A stretch of DNA of 64,000 nt from Fen-1273 sp963748405 (GTDB lineage: Bacteria; Bacteroidota; Ignavibacteria; UBA10030; UBA6906), in contig CAVVIT010000006.1 in assembly GCA_963748405.1 (NCBI GenBank), positions 496,001-560,000 of the forward strand, given 5' to 3'. This document shows positions 17,230 through 25,935 of the stretch, piece by piece (position 1 is the stretch's first letter; each line of letters opens with the position of its first letter). The position numbers and the translations under genes were made by a program. The notes beneath the pieces were generated by a model. The model did not search any database and was not told the origin of the DNA. It saw nothing but the letters and a program-made list of their open reading frames with translations.

Positions 17230-18843
17230 TCAGTACGCCCCCCTGCCGAAGAGGACGACGGGAATCGTCGCAAAGAGGATTTCGAGGTCGAACATGATCG
17301 ACTGATTTTCGAAGTAGTAGAGGTCGAGGAGCACCATCTCCTTGAAGGGCACCTCGCGGCGGCCCGATATCTGCCAAAGCCCTGTCATGCCCGGCCTGAC
17401 CTTCTCCCTCATATGGTAGTAGTCCGCGTAGAGGCTCGATTTCTCTATGTTCTCCAGGTCGCTCAGCGGAAGGGGGCGCGGACCGACGAGGCTCATTTCG
17501 CCGCGAAGGACGTTGATGAGCTGGGGGACTTCGTCGATGCTGAATTTCCTGAGCCACCTGCCGACTCTCGTCACGCGGGGATCGTTCTTCATGAAGAACA
17601 GGCCGGCGGCGGTCTCATTGGCTTTCTGGAATTCCCCCTGCGAAGACTCGGCGTTCTTTTGCATGCTCCGGAATTTCAGAAAGTCGAACCGGCCTCCGAC
17701 GTGCGACAGTCCCCTCTTCTGGCGGAAGAACACCGGAGGCCCGTCCTCGGCGAGTATGGCCAGCGCCACGACGGTCAGGAGCGGCGAGAGGACGGCCAGA
17801 ACGAGCACGCACATCGTGACGTCGAACCACCTCTTCAGGCGTGCCTTCGCCCGCGAGATCGTGATCCTGGGGGGTGCGTGGAGCGGGATCCCCGCAACAT
17901 CCTTCACGCGGGCAAACCGGAGCAGCTCTTCAGACTCGGAAGAGATCACTTTGAGCTTCACGTCGTTCTCGTGGCACGCCCTCAGGATCTTTGCGAAACC
18001 CGCGGTCGTCGGTTTCACCATCGGCACGAACAGGCGTTCGATCCCCTCTTTCTCGATCGCCTGCTCGACCATGTCGAGCGGGTAACAGGGCAAATCCCGC
18101 ACCGCGTGCTGCGTCGAAACCTGGCCGGTTTTCCAGAAATGCGCCTGCAGCGTGCATGTGCCGGCAGTGCAGTGGGCGCTCCCCGCTGACGCGCAGAGGA
18201 AACCGCGGACATCGTATCCCAGTTCGGGAAATATGCTGAACCGGTCGAACACCGGGGGACCCGTGCTGTTCCAGTTCACGATCATGGCGTTGTGCCGGCC
18301 GTATCCTTTTCTCTGCATCACGTCCGTGGCGTACCGGAGGGCGCCTCTGCCGAGCCCGTAGAACGCCGGGATCAACGCGAAAAACAGCGCCGTGAACCGG
18401 GGCGCGAACCTCTCGCCGAGGCACAGGTACATCCCGCACAGAATAATCCCCATCGAGTAGAAGTATGCGCGCGCCGCATCCCTGTACTGGTCCGACAGAG
18501 GGATCCGGCACGCGGAACGATAGACGCCGGAAACAAGCGAGACGATGATGATCGCCGCACACGAGGCACATGTCAGGATCGCCGCCTCGGCGGCGGGCAT
18601 GGCGCGGAGGGATGTGAACATGGCGCGGAGCGCATACGCTGCTCCCCCGGAGGCGAGAATCGCGCAGGAGTCGACGCCGATCGCCACGGAGATATAAAAA
18701 AGGCGCCAGTTCCTCTGCAGCGTCGAGCCCTTGGGGGTCTTGGGAGGATGATGGAAGACCGGCCTTGCGGTTCTCCTCTTTCCCCGAATTCTACCCCCGG
18801 GCGGGATCCTCCGGCGTGCGTATGTCGTCGTTTCAGTCTGCAA
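17230..18843 (-). CDS. undecaprenyl-phosphate sugar-1-phosphate transferase (polyprenyl glycosylphosphotransferase)
   Basis: 537 residues. The N-terminal half has about four to five hydrophobic segments (from about residue 48, 85, 130 and 155) and a CoA-binding-like domain. The C-terminal bacterial sugar transferase domain starts near 340 with KRWFDVTMCVLVLAVLSP and contains PVFFRQKRG, FLKFRSM, DEVPQLINVLRGEMSLVGPRP and RPGMTGLWQISGR, all diagnostic. It loads the first sugar-phosphate on the lipid carrier for exopolysaccharide or O-antigen synthesis at the inner membrane. The only in-frame start near the N-terminus is TTG at 18843, without a ribosome site. No other glycan genes are adjacent, so it looks like an orphan initiating enzyme. 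Confidence 0.92.
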   Translation of the reverse strand: MQTETTTYARRRIPPGGRIRGKRRTARPVFHHPPKTPKGSTLQRNWRLFYISVAIGVDSCAILASGGAAYALRAMFTSLRAMPAAEAAILTCASCAAIIIVSLVSGVYRSACRIPLSDQYRDAARAYFYSMGIILCGMYLCLGERFAPRFTALFFALIPAFYGLGRGALRYATDVMQRKGYGRHNAMIVNWNSTGPPVFDRFSIFPELGYDVRGFLCASAGSAHCTAGTCTLQAHFWKTGQVSTQHAVRDLPCYPLDMVEQAIEKEGIERLFVPMVKPTTAGFAKILRACHENDVKLKVISSESEELLRFARVKDVAGIPLHAPPRITISRAKARLKRWFDVTMCVLVLAVLSPLLTVVALAILAEDGPPVFFRQKRGLSHVGGRFDFLKFRSMQKNAESSQGEFQKANETAAGLFFMKNDPRVTRVGRWLRKFSIDEVPQLINVLRGEMSLVGPRPLPLSDLENIEKSSLYADYYHMREKVRPGMTGLWQISGRREVPFKEMVLLDLYYFENQSIMFDLEILFATIPVVLFGRGAY

Positions 18844-19016
18844 CGAAAACCCGCGGAATTTCCTTCTATTCGAGCATATGTCATGCCAGTTGCACTTGAG
18901 TTACATATCTACGATGTGAGGCGTAATCCCCCGCTCCACACGGGGAAGACCCGCTCCCTTCCCATATTTGAGAAGAATCGCCGAAAATCCCCCCCCCTTT
19001 CCGCCCGACAGCAATG

Positions 19017-19045
19017 TTGACAATGTACCGGGCATTCCGTAGTCT
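19017..19045 (+). promoter_or_regulatory. predicted promoter for the heme-oxygenase-fold gene
   Basis: TTGACA (19017-19022), 17-base spacer, TAGTCT (19040-19045), 49 bases before the GTG start at 19094. The rest of the 18844-19093 gap shows no gene. I see no convincing promoter for the divergent sugar transferase. Confidence 0.5.
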
Positions 19046-19093
19046 GAATCAACAACCGTTCTTTCGCAACGCTAACCAGAGAGGGAGGATTCC

Positions 19094-19666
19094 GTGACCG
19101 CACAGCCCCGGCTACTCGATCACCCGTTCTACAGGGCATGGATGAACGGCGTAGTCCCCGTGGGGACTCTCGCAGCGTATCACAGATCGTACGATGAGTT
19201 CATCCGCCGGATCCCCCTGTACTGGCAGCGCGTTGTCGATGCGTTCCAGCCCGAATTCCCCGGTGCACATCCCGTCGTTGAAGAGGAACGGCACCACGTA
19301 CTCCTCTGGGAGCGATGGGGATGCCATTTGCCTCAGGAAGCCGGCTATCCACGGCTCACCCCGCTGTTCGACGCTCTCGATTCGATGAATCCTTCAGAAC
19401 TTCTCGGCGCACTTCAGTCGCTCGAAATTCAGCAGCCCGAAGTCGCGCAGACGAAAAAGGAAGGACTGTTGCGCCATTACGCCATCCCGGAAGAGAGCCT
19501 GGCGTATTTCGACGAACACATGAACGAGGAACGGCATATCGCATACGGACGCATGCTTGCCGACCGGTTTGCGGACTCCGGCGGGTTCACCAGGGGATTC
19601 TCGCGCGGGGCCGAACTCCTCTACAGGAGCCTGGACCCGTTCGTCACGCCTGCACAGGGAGAGTGA
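19094..19666 (+). CDS. TenA/CADD/PqqC-like heme-oxygenase-fold protein
   Basis: 190 residues from a GTG at 19094 with GAGGGAGG six bases upstream. The opening HPFYRAWMNGVVPVGTLAAYHRSYDEF matches the start of TenA, PqqC and CADD proteins, all single-domain helical bundles. Candidate metal ligands are Glu64/Glu65 with His67/His68 (VVEEERHH) and His142-Glu145/Glu146-His148 in DEHMNEERH; the spacing in the last motif is one shorter than in CADD, so metal binding is uncertain. Members cleave thiamine, oxidise PQQ precursors or, in CADD, donate a tyrosine to make p-aminobenzoate. No thiamine or PQQ genes are adjacent, so I do not assign a reaction. Confidence 0.7.
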   Translation: MTAQPRLLDHPFYRAWMNGVVPVGTLAAYHRSYDEFIRRIPLYWQRVVDAFQPEFPGAHPVVEEERHHVLLWERWGCHLPQEAGYPRLTPLFDALDSMNPSELLGALQSLEIQQPEVAQTKKEGLLRHYAIPEESLAYFDEHMNEERHIAYGRMLADRFADSGGFTRGFSRGAELLYRSLDPFVTPAQGE

Positions 19667-19694
19667 CGTCACGGGGCGCGGATTCGATGAGCCG

Positions 19695-21245
19695 TCAGAT
19701 CCAGGGAGCGTCGAACACGTTCCTGTCAAGGCTCCTGTACTGAATCGCCTCGCCGATATGCTCCGGGCGGATCCCGTCTGAGGAGGCAAGATCGGCTATC
19801 GTCCGCCCTACCTTGAGTATCCTGTCGTACGCCCGGGCTGAGAGGCCGATTTTCGTTATGGCGGTCTTCAGCAATTCTGCCCCGGTTCTGTCGAGCGCGC
19901 AGAACCGGCGGATCTCGCCGGCTTGCATGGAGGCGTTCGCGTACAGTCCCTTCAACGAACGGAACCTCGCGCTCTGTATCTCCCTCGCCCTCCCGACCCG
20001 TGCCCGTATCGAAGCGGACGATTCCGCCCCGTCGCTCCCCGCGAGATCCCCGTACTTTAGCGCGGGGACTTCGATGTGAAGATCGATCCTGTCGAGAAGG
20101 GGTCCTGAGATCCGTGATAAATACCGCTGGATCTCCCCGCCATGGCACGTGCATTCCTTCGCGGGATCCGTGAAATAACCGCAGGGACAGGGGTTCATCG
20201 CGCACACGAGCATGAAACTCGCCGGAAACTCGATCGACCCCTTCGATCTGTTGATCGTCACGTGACCGTCCTCAAGGGGTTGCCGCAGAACCTCGAGGAC
20301 GTTTCTGGCGAACTCCGGCAGCTCATCAAGAAAGAGAACGCCGTTGTGCGAGAGGGAGATCTCCCCCGCCCGCGGAGCGGCACCTCCGCCGACGAGCGCC
20401 GCGTCGGAGATCGTATGATGGGGGGCGCGGAACGGGCGCCGTGCCACGAGCGCTTCCCCCGGAGGAAGGACACCCGCCACGGAGTGAATCCTGGTGGTCT
20501 CAAGCGCCTCCTCGAACGTCATGGGGGGGAGGATCGTAGGCACCCGTTTCGCCAGCATCGTCTTCCCGGACCCGGGAGGGCCGATCATGATGATGTTGTG
20601 CGCTCCGGCCGCGGCGACCTCAAGGGCCCGCTTGACTGATTCCTGCCCTTTCACGTCGGAGAAATCGAACGGGTATGCCTGTTCGGCGGAGAAGAGAGCC
20701 GATGAATCAGCGCGCAGAGGATCTCTTCCGTTCCCTCCCGCGTTCAGGAACGACGCGACCTCCCGGAGCGACGCGACCGGGTACACGCTCACGTCCCTGA
20801 CCATCGAAGCTTCCCTGCCGTTCGCGAGTGGCACGATGAGCCCCGCGATCTCTCTCCTGCGGACTTCCATGGCAATCGGGAGAACCCCGTGAACGGGGCG
20901 GACCGAACCGTCGAGCGCCAGCTCCCCGACGAGGACGAACCGTTCCAATGCCGGTACGGCGACCTGGCGGCTGGCGGCAAGTATGCCGATCGCCATCGGC
21001 AGATCAAATGACGATCCCTCCTTCCTGATATCCGCGGGAGCAAGATTGACGGTGAGTTTTCTCGGGGGGAACTCGAATCCCGAATTCCGCACCGCCGCGG
21101 CGATCCTCCCCCTGCTTTCCCTGACGGCGCTGTCGGGAAGGCCGACGATCGAGAATGCAGGGATGGCCATATCGAGATGCGTCTCTACCTCCACGACATA
21201 CGCGCTCACACCGTACGTCGCGCCGCTCAGGACTTTGGAGAGCAA
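19695..21245 (-). CDS. YifB/ComM family Mg-chelatase-like AAA+ ATPase
   Basis: 516 residues, full length. The N-terminal Lon-protease-like subdomain (PAFSIVGLPDSAVRESRGRI, then LTVNLAPADIRKEGSSFDLPMAIGIL) is characteristic. The Mg-chelatase ATPase has Walker A GPPGSGKTMLAKR, Walker B GVLFLDELPEF and a C-terminal domain with four cysteines (CPCGYFTDPAKECTCH). ComM homologues act as hexameric helicases in natural transformation. The start is a TTG at 21245 (LSKVLSG), the conserved N-terminus of the family. It is separated from the cbiO-like gene by 91 bases and convergent with the heme-oxygenase-fold gene. Confidence 0.93.
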   Translation of the reverse strand: MLSKVLSGATYGVSAYVVEVETHLDMAIPAFSIVGLPDSAVRESRGRIAAAVRNSGFEFPPRKLTVNLAPADIRKEGSSFDLPMAIGILAASRQVAVPALERFVLVGELALDGSVRPVHGVLPIAMEVRRREIAGLIVPLANGREASMVRDVSVYPVASLREVASFLNAGGNGRDPLRADSSALFSAEQAYPFDFSDVKGQESVKRALEVAAAGAHNIIMIGPPGSGKTMLAKRVPTILPPMTFEEALETTRIHSVAGVLPPGEALVARRPFRAPHHTISDAALVGGGAAPRAGEISLSHNGVLFLDELPEFARNVLEVLRQPLEDGHVTINRSKGSIEFPASFMLVCAMNPCPCGYFTDPAKECTCHGGEIQRYLSRISGPLLDRIDLHIEVPALKYGDLAGSDGAESSASIRARVGRAREIQSARFRSLKGLYANASMQAGEIRRFCALDRTGAELLKTAITKIGLSARAYDRILKVGRTIADLASSDGIRPEHIGEAIQYRSLDRNVFDAPWI

Positions 21246-21336
21246 TTGTTGGCCTCGTCGTTACGCGCTCCCTGAATGTTCATACAGGGATAACAGGGGT
21301 TTTACGAAGAGGAAGGAAGAAAAAGGGGGAAGGGCC

Positions 21337-22086
21337 TCAGGGATGAGGATGCCTGTGCTTCAGGCTGTGGGGCTTCTCGAGTCCGTGGGAGAGCATCAGT
21401 TTCTCGTCAGAGAGAACCTCGACGGCCGGTCCCGAGGCGACCACTGTTCCCCTGTCGATCAGATAGACGCGGCTGCAAAGGTCGACGATAAGCTCGAGGT
21501 CGTGAGAGGCGATGATGCGTGTCGCCGGGAGCCCCCGGATGATCCGGGCGAGGTCCCTCCGCCCCCGGGGGTCGAGGTCGCTCGTCGGCTCATCGAGGAC
21601 GAGGATGTCCGGTTTGCAGGCGAGTATCCCCGCGAGGCAGACACGCTGTTTCTCTCCCCCGCTCAGGTGGTGCGGGGACCGCTGTTCAAAACCTTCGAGC
21701 CCGACCTCGCGGAGCGCTTCGCGGACGATCCGTTCCACCTCGCCGGCCGGGTACCCGAACTGGACCGGCCCGAATGCCACGTCCTCCCTGACGGTGGGGC
21801 AGAAAAGCTGGTCGTCCGGATCCTGGAACAGGAGCCCGACGGACCGGTGGACCTCGTGAAGGCGCGATTGCGTGACCGCCGTACCGCAGACGATCACCTC
21901 GCCGCGCCTGACGTCATCCTCCGGAAGTATGCCGTTCAGATGAAGGAGGAGCGTCGATTTTCCTGCACCGTTCGGCCCGACGATCCCCACGCACTCGCCG
22001 GCATCGGCATACAGGGACACGCCGTCAAGCGCGGGCTTTCCGTCGGGGTAGGCGTACGAGAGGTTCCTGACTTCGATCGTTCTCAT
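21337..22086 (-). CDS. cbiO: ECF/cobalt-nickel ABC transporter ATP-binding protein
   Basis: 249 residues from the ATG at 22086; its A is the last base of the preceding cbiQ TGA stop. Walker A GPNGAGKSTLL, Q-loop FQDPDDQLF, signature HLSGGEKQRVCLAG and Walker B DILVLDEPTSDLD are all present. The Q-loop sequence is typical of CbiO/EcfA. The C-terminus is histidine-rich (HSLKHRHPHP), consistent with a transition-metal system. It powers the membrane subunits encoded by the two genes upstream. A longer frame upstream lies inside cbiQ and was rejected. Confidence 0.93.
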   Translation of the reverse strand: MRTIEVRNLSYAYPDGKPALDGVSLYADAGECVGIVGPNGAGKSTLLLHLNGILPEDDVRRGEVIVCGTAVTQSRLHEVHRSVGLLFQDPDDQLFCPTVREDVAFGPVQFGYPAGEVERIVREALREVGLEGFEQRSPHHLSGGEKQRVCLAGILACKPDILVLDEPTSDLDPRGRRDLARIIRGLPATRIIASHDLELIVDLCSRVYLIDRGTVVASGPAVEVLSDEKLMLSHGLEKPHSLKHRHPHP

Positions 22087-22697
22087 CACCGCCACCCCCG
22101 TGCGGTCATCGCGGCGTAAATCCGCTCCGCCCGTTCGGTGGATCTGATGAACAGGTGCCCGACCACCGCCGCCGCCGTTTTCCACCGGGTCCTGCGCCGG
22201 GGAGAAAATGTCCTTGACCGGCGGGCGCGGGTCATCCGCTCCGATTGATCGATGAGCAGGAACACGTACCTGTACATCAGGGCAAGAACGGTAATGAGGA
22301 TCTGGGGCACGCGCAGCCGCGCGAGGACTTCAAGTATCGCGGAGAACGGCGTCGTGTTCGAGAGAAGGACCATCGCCAGCAGGCAGAGATTGCTCCTGAC
22401 GAGAATCCGCACGAACACCGCGAGCCCGTCGTGCTGCAACAGGGAGAGGATCGCAATCCCCGCCGCCAGCGGCTCGAGCGTGAGCAGCCTCAGGGCGACG
22501 AACGTGAACGGGAGGCGACCCAGGAATATCACGAAGACGAGGAAGACCGCGCACGCAATGAAGTACGGCGTCGCGGACGGGGGGACGACGGCGGTGGAGA
22601 CGACGAGCGCGAACGCGGCGCCGAGTTTCACCGGGGCAGGGAGCCTGTGCACGGGAGAATCGAGCCGCGCGAACCGGTCGATGTAGTCGTGCCTCAT
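22086..22697 (-). CDS. cbiQ: ECF transporter transmembrane subunit, CbiQ family
   Basis: 203 residues from the ATG at 22697, overlapping the cbiM stop by 4 bases with GGAGGAG upstream. MRHDYIDRFARLDSPVHRL is a typical CbiQ/EcfT N-terminus. Four to five membrane helices follow. The coupling helices carry Ala-Arg-Gly-like motifs: the first is modified (TRARRSR) and the C-terminal one reads AMTARGWR, matching the A-R-G signature that contacts the ATPase. Works with CbiM/N and CbiO to import Co or Ni ions. Confidence 0.9.
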   Translation of the reverse strand: MRHDYIDRFARLDSPVHRLPAPVKLGAAFALVVSTAVVPPSATPYFIACAVFLVFVIFLGRLPFTFVALRLLTLEPLAAGIAILSLLQHDGLAVFVRILVRSNLCLLAMVLLSNTTPFSAILEVLARLRVPQILITVLALMYRYVFLLIDQSERMTRARRSRTFSPRRRTRWKTAAAVVGHLFIRSTERAERIYAAMTARGWR

Positions 22698-23635
22698 GAC
22701 CTGCTCCTCCGGGCGAGCGCCCGGGCAAGGAAGTAGCCGCCGGCGAACACGATGCACGTTCCCGCGAGCCCGGCGATGACCGTCGCGGCGGCCGGGGAAC
22801 CCAGTCCGGGTATCGAATAATTTTCAAACGGGGAAGGGACGAGCGGATGCGTGACCGCGGAGCGGTCAAACCCGAGCCGCGCGGCCACCGACTCGAGCCC
22901 GTCCGGCCACGGAGACGCAAACGGGGAAATGAACAGGACGAGCCCCGTGGCGATCAGGGCACCGTAGAGAAACAGGTCCCTCCCTTCGTGGACCGGCGCG
23001 GAGGGGAGATCGTCAGCGACGATGTCGGGGCGCGCCGCGGCGATCGCGGAGAAGACCAGCACCGATATTACGGCCTCGCCGACGGCGATCAGCATGTGCA
23101 GGTTTGTCATCGCGGGAAACGCCGATGTCCACGGCACCGTCCCCGACCAGGCAAGCTCTCCCGCGCAACACGCGGCGGCAACCACCGTCGAGACCCATGC
23201 CGCGACGATGACGGCGAAATAGCGCCCCGTCTCGTTCCGGAAGAGCATCCTCACCCCCCTGTACAGGGCATATCCGCCTGCCGAGCCGATGACGCCCATG
23301 TTGAACACGTTTGCTCCCAGCGCCACGATCCCCCCGTCGGTGAACAGGAGGCACTGAACGATCAGAACGGACGTGATCACGATGACGCCTGCGGCGGGCC
23401 CGAGCAGAACGGCGACGAGGACCCCTCCCACGAGATGCCCCGATGTCCCCCCCGCAACGGGGAAGTTCACCATTTGAGCGGCAAAGACGAACGCGCCGGC
23501 CAGCCCCATCAGGGGAACCTTCCTTCGCGGGAGGCTTCCGTTCAGCCGGCGGACGGATGTCCCTATCGCCGCGGCGGAGAGGACGCCCGTTGCCACGGCG
23601 GTCTTCAGATCGAGGAACCCATCGGGGATGTGCAT
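22694..23635 (-). CDS. fused CbiM-CbiN type Co/Ni uptake permease (NikMN-like)
   Basis: 313 residues. It begins MHIPDGFL; the second-residue histidine of mature CbiM/NikM is a metal ligand. Six or seven membrane helices follow, with VNFPVAGGTSGHLVGG (the conserved metal-binding loop) and GANVFNMGVIG. The last ~100 residues form an extra two-helix module containing SPWPDGLESVAARLGF, the PDGLE motif of CbiN/NikN, so M and N are fused. Co versus Ni cannot be decided: no cobalamin gene, urease or Ni-hydrogenase gene, and no room for a B12 riboswitch upstream (12 bases to the kinase gene). Confidence 0.92.
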   Translation of the reverse strand: MHIPDGFLDLKTAVATGVLSAAAIGTSVRRLNGSLPRRKVPLMGLAGAFVFAAQMVNFPVAGGTSGHLVGGVLVAVLLGPAAGVIVITSVLIVQCLLFTDGGIVALGANVFNMGVIGSAGGYALYRGVRMLFRNETGRYFAVIVAAWVSTVVAAACCAGELAWSGTVPWTSAFPAMTNLHMLIAVGEAVISVLVFSAIAAARPDIVADDLPSAPVHEGRDLFLYGALIATGLVLFISPFASPWPDGLESVAARLGFDRSAVTHPLVPSPFENYSIPGLGSPAAATVIAGLAGTCIVFAGGYFLARALARRSRS

Positions 23636-23647
23636 CGTGCGGGGAGA

Positions 23648-25189
23648 TCAGTGCCGTTGGAGATCCGCGAGGCGCTTCTTCGCGAACGGGACGTGGGCCT
23701 GGTACTGGACGGGATTGAGATCGATGAACGCGCGGTAGGACGCAGCGGCCTCCGCGGGACGGCCGAGCCGTTCCTCCACAAGCCCTTTGTTGAGGAGCGC
23801 CGACTCATTTTTCGGGTCGATGTCGACGGCCTTCACGAGGTCCGCGAGCGCTTCGGCGTACCGTCCGAGCGTGTACAGGCAGTTCCCCCTGTTGCTCCAG
23901 GCCGAGGCGTTCCGGCGGTCGAACTCCGTCGCCCTGTCGTAGCAGGCGAGCGCCTGATCGAGCTTTCCCAGTTTGCGGAGACAGACCCCCTTGTTGTTCC
24001 ATGCATCGGTGTTCTCCGGTTCGATCGCGAGGACCTTGTCGTAATAGGCGACCGCCTCATCCAGGTGACCGAGGCTCGAGAGGCTGTACGCCTTGTTGTA
24101 CAGCTCCCAGGCTTCCAGGTTGTCCCGCCGGCTCGATTCAACGCTCTCTCCCCCCTGCTTCTTCAGAAGCGGTTCGAGGTCGAGACGCAGCTCGCGGAAT
24201 GTCTGGTAACGGGCGCTGGGATCCTTCTGGAGACAGCGTTGGATCACGGGAAAAAGCGGGGACGCCAGGTGGACGACGTACGCCTCGGTATGCAGCCTGT
24301 GCATCTCCCGCCAGACCGTCGCCGCGCTTTTGTGGATGTCGTGCGCCCGGAGCTTCGTCTCGTACGGGAACCTCCCGCGCGAGGCCATCTGGTAGAGAAC
24401 CACGCCGAAGCTGTAAATGTCGCTCCGCTGGTCGCACCGGGCCGCGTTCTGAAACTGCTCGGGGGGCATGTACATCGGCGTCCCAAACCCGGAGAACTCG
24501 TGGAGCGCGCGTTTGCGCCGCATGAGGGGATCGGTGGCGTGCCGGGCACGCGTATGGTCGATGACGTCGGCAAACCCGAAATCGGTGATCTTCACCACAC
24601 CCTCGCGGGTGATCATGATGTTGGCCGGTTTGACGTCCCTGTGGCACCGTATCCCGCAGTCCTGCGCGTGCTCCATGGCCAGGCAGAACTGGATGGACCA
24701 GCGGAGAGTCTGGACCAGCCCGGGGGGCCGGCGGCCGATGTATCCCTCGAGCGAGTTCAGCCCCTCTTCGTCCGGCTCGATGTATTCCATCCCGATGTAG
24801 ATGCGCCCGGCGAGTTCTTCGATGAAATACGCACGCACCACGTACGGGTGGCGTTCAAGATCGACCCATACTTTCGCTTCTTTGCTGAACTGCGTTCGCG
24901 ATTCCCTGTCCTCCAGGAATTCGTCCCGGAGCGTCTTGAGCGCGTAGACGCTCTTGGTGTCCCTGGAATACACGAGGTAGACCACGCTGAATCCCCCCAG
25001 CCCGAGCACGCCGAGGACCCTGTACGACGCGCCGATCGTGTCCCCCTTCTTGTAGACGGCGCCCGGATGGTCCGCCTTGATGCGGATGATCGCCCCGCCG
25101 GGGAGGCGGGTGGTCGACATGCCGAAATGCGACTCTTCGGGAGGAGTCTCCCTCAGGAGGCCGCCGAAGAATTTTGTCAGTCGTCCCAT
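23648..25189 (-). CDS. eukaryotic-type Ser/Thr protein kinase with C-terminal TPR repeats
   Basis: 513 residues. Kinase landmarks: glycine loop LGLGGFSVVY (62-71), Lys85, catalytic HRD at 183-185 with Lys187 and Asn190, DFG at 203-205, activation segment ending GTPMYMPPEQF. Residues about 365-500 form four TPRs with the AWNNKG, AWSNRG and LLNKG repeat patterns. No transmembrane segment is visible, so it is probably cytoplasmic. It sits 6 bases after truA and 12 before the Ni/Co permease, within one operon. Substrate unknown; the TPRs suggest a protein partner. Confidence 0.93.
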   Translation of the reverse strand: MGRLTKFFGGLLRETPPEESHFGMSTTRLPGGAIIRIKADHPGAVYKKGDTIGASYRVLGVLGLGGFSVVYLVYSRDTKSVYALKTLRDEFLEDRESRTQFSKEAKVWVDLERHPYVVRAYFIEELAGRIYIGMEYIEPDEEGLNSLEGYIGRRPPGLVQTLRWSIQFCLAMEHAQDCGIRCHRDVKPANIMITREGVVKITDFGFADVIDHTRARHATDPLMRRKRALHEFSGFGTPMYMPPEQFQNAARCDQRSDIYSFGVVLYQMASRGRFPYETKLRAHDIHKSAATVWREMHRLHTEAYVVHLASPLFPVIQRCLQKDPSARYQTFRELRLDLEPLLKKQGGESVESSRRDNLEAWELYNKAYSLSSLGHLDEAVAYYDKVLAIEPENTDAWNNKGVCLRKLGKLDQALACYDRATEFDRRNASAWSNRGNCLYTLGRYAEALADLVKAVDIDPKNESALLNKGLVEERLGRPAEAAASYRAFIDLNPVQYQAHVPFAKKRLADLQRH

Positions 25190-25195
25190 GGCGGC

Positions 25196-25924
25196 CTAGT
25201 AGGTGACTTCCTCCAGGAACAACCCCTGCGGCGGGGCGGCCATCCCCGCCTTCCTTCTGTCCTTGGCGTTGATGATCTCGCGGAAGGCGGTGACGGGGAT
25301 GAACCCGCGCCCGACGTCGATCATCGTCCCCACGAGCGCCCTGACCATGCCGTGCAGAAAGCGGTTGGCGCGGACCTCGTACACGTACATCCCGGGCACT
25401 TCTTTCCACACCGAGCGGCTCACGGTGCACCGGTAGTGCTTCACCTCCGCTTCGTACTTGCAGAACGATTCGAAATCGTGCTCCCCCACGATCTGGGAAG
25501 CCACGGCGTTCATGGCGGCGAGGTTCAGGTCGTATTTGACGTACCACTGGTAGTGCCGGCCGATCGCCGTGGGCTTCATCGCGCAGTAGTACCGGTACAG
25601 CCGCTCGCGCGCGTCGTACCTGGCGTTGAACCCTTCCGCCACCTCCTCCACCGCGTGGATGTAAATGTCCTCGGGGAGGATCCCGTTCAGGCCGCTCATG
25701 ATGGAACCGACGCCGAGGTGAGAATTTGTCCTGAAGCTCGCGACCTGGCCGCGCGCGTGGACCCCCGCATCGGTGCGTCCCGCCCCGATCAGGTTGACGG
25801 GTTCCTGGAGGATCTGGTCCAGGACCTTCGTGATCTCGTCCTGCACGCTTCTGCCGTTGATCTGCGACTGCCAGCCGACAAAGTTCGAGCCGTCGTATTC
25901 AATGAGGAGTTTAATGTCGCGCAT
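25196..25924 (-). CDS. truA: tRNA pseudouridine synthase A
   Basis: 242 residues from the ATG at 25924. It makes pseudouridine at positions 38-40 of tRNAs. IEYDGSNFVGWQ at the N-terminus and the catalytic aspartate in GAGRTDAGVHARGQVASF are diagnostic. RANRFLHGMVRALVGTMIDVGRG near the C-terminus is the second conserved block. The frame remains open upstream into the DUF5683-like gene, but that part has no homology and was rejected. 11 bases separate the two genes. Confidence 0.95.
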   Translation of the reverse strand: MRDIKLLIEYDGSNFVGWQSQINGRSVQDEITKVLDQILQEPVNLIGAGRTDAGVHARGQVASFRTNSHLGVGSIMSGLNGILPEDIYIHAVEEVAEGFNARYDARERLYRYYCAMKPTAIGRHYQWYVKYDLNLAAMNAVASQIVGEHDFESFCKYEAEVKHYRCTVSRSVWKEVPGMYVYEVRANRFLHGMVRALVGTMIDVGRGFIPVTAFREIINAKDRRKAGMAAPPQGLFLEEVTY

Positions 25925-25935
25925 GAGGTCCCGTG

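Noticed and set aside
22694..23660. Cobalamin or NiCo riboswitch before the ECF permease
   Set aside because: Only 12 bases lie between the kinase stop and the permease start, too few for any riboswitch.
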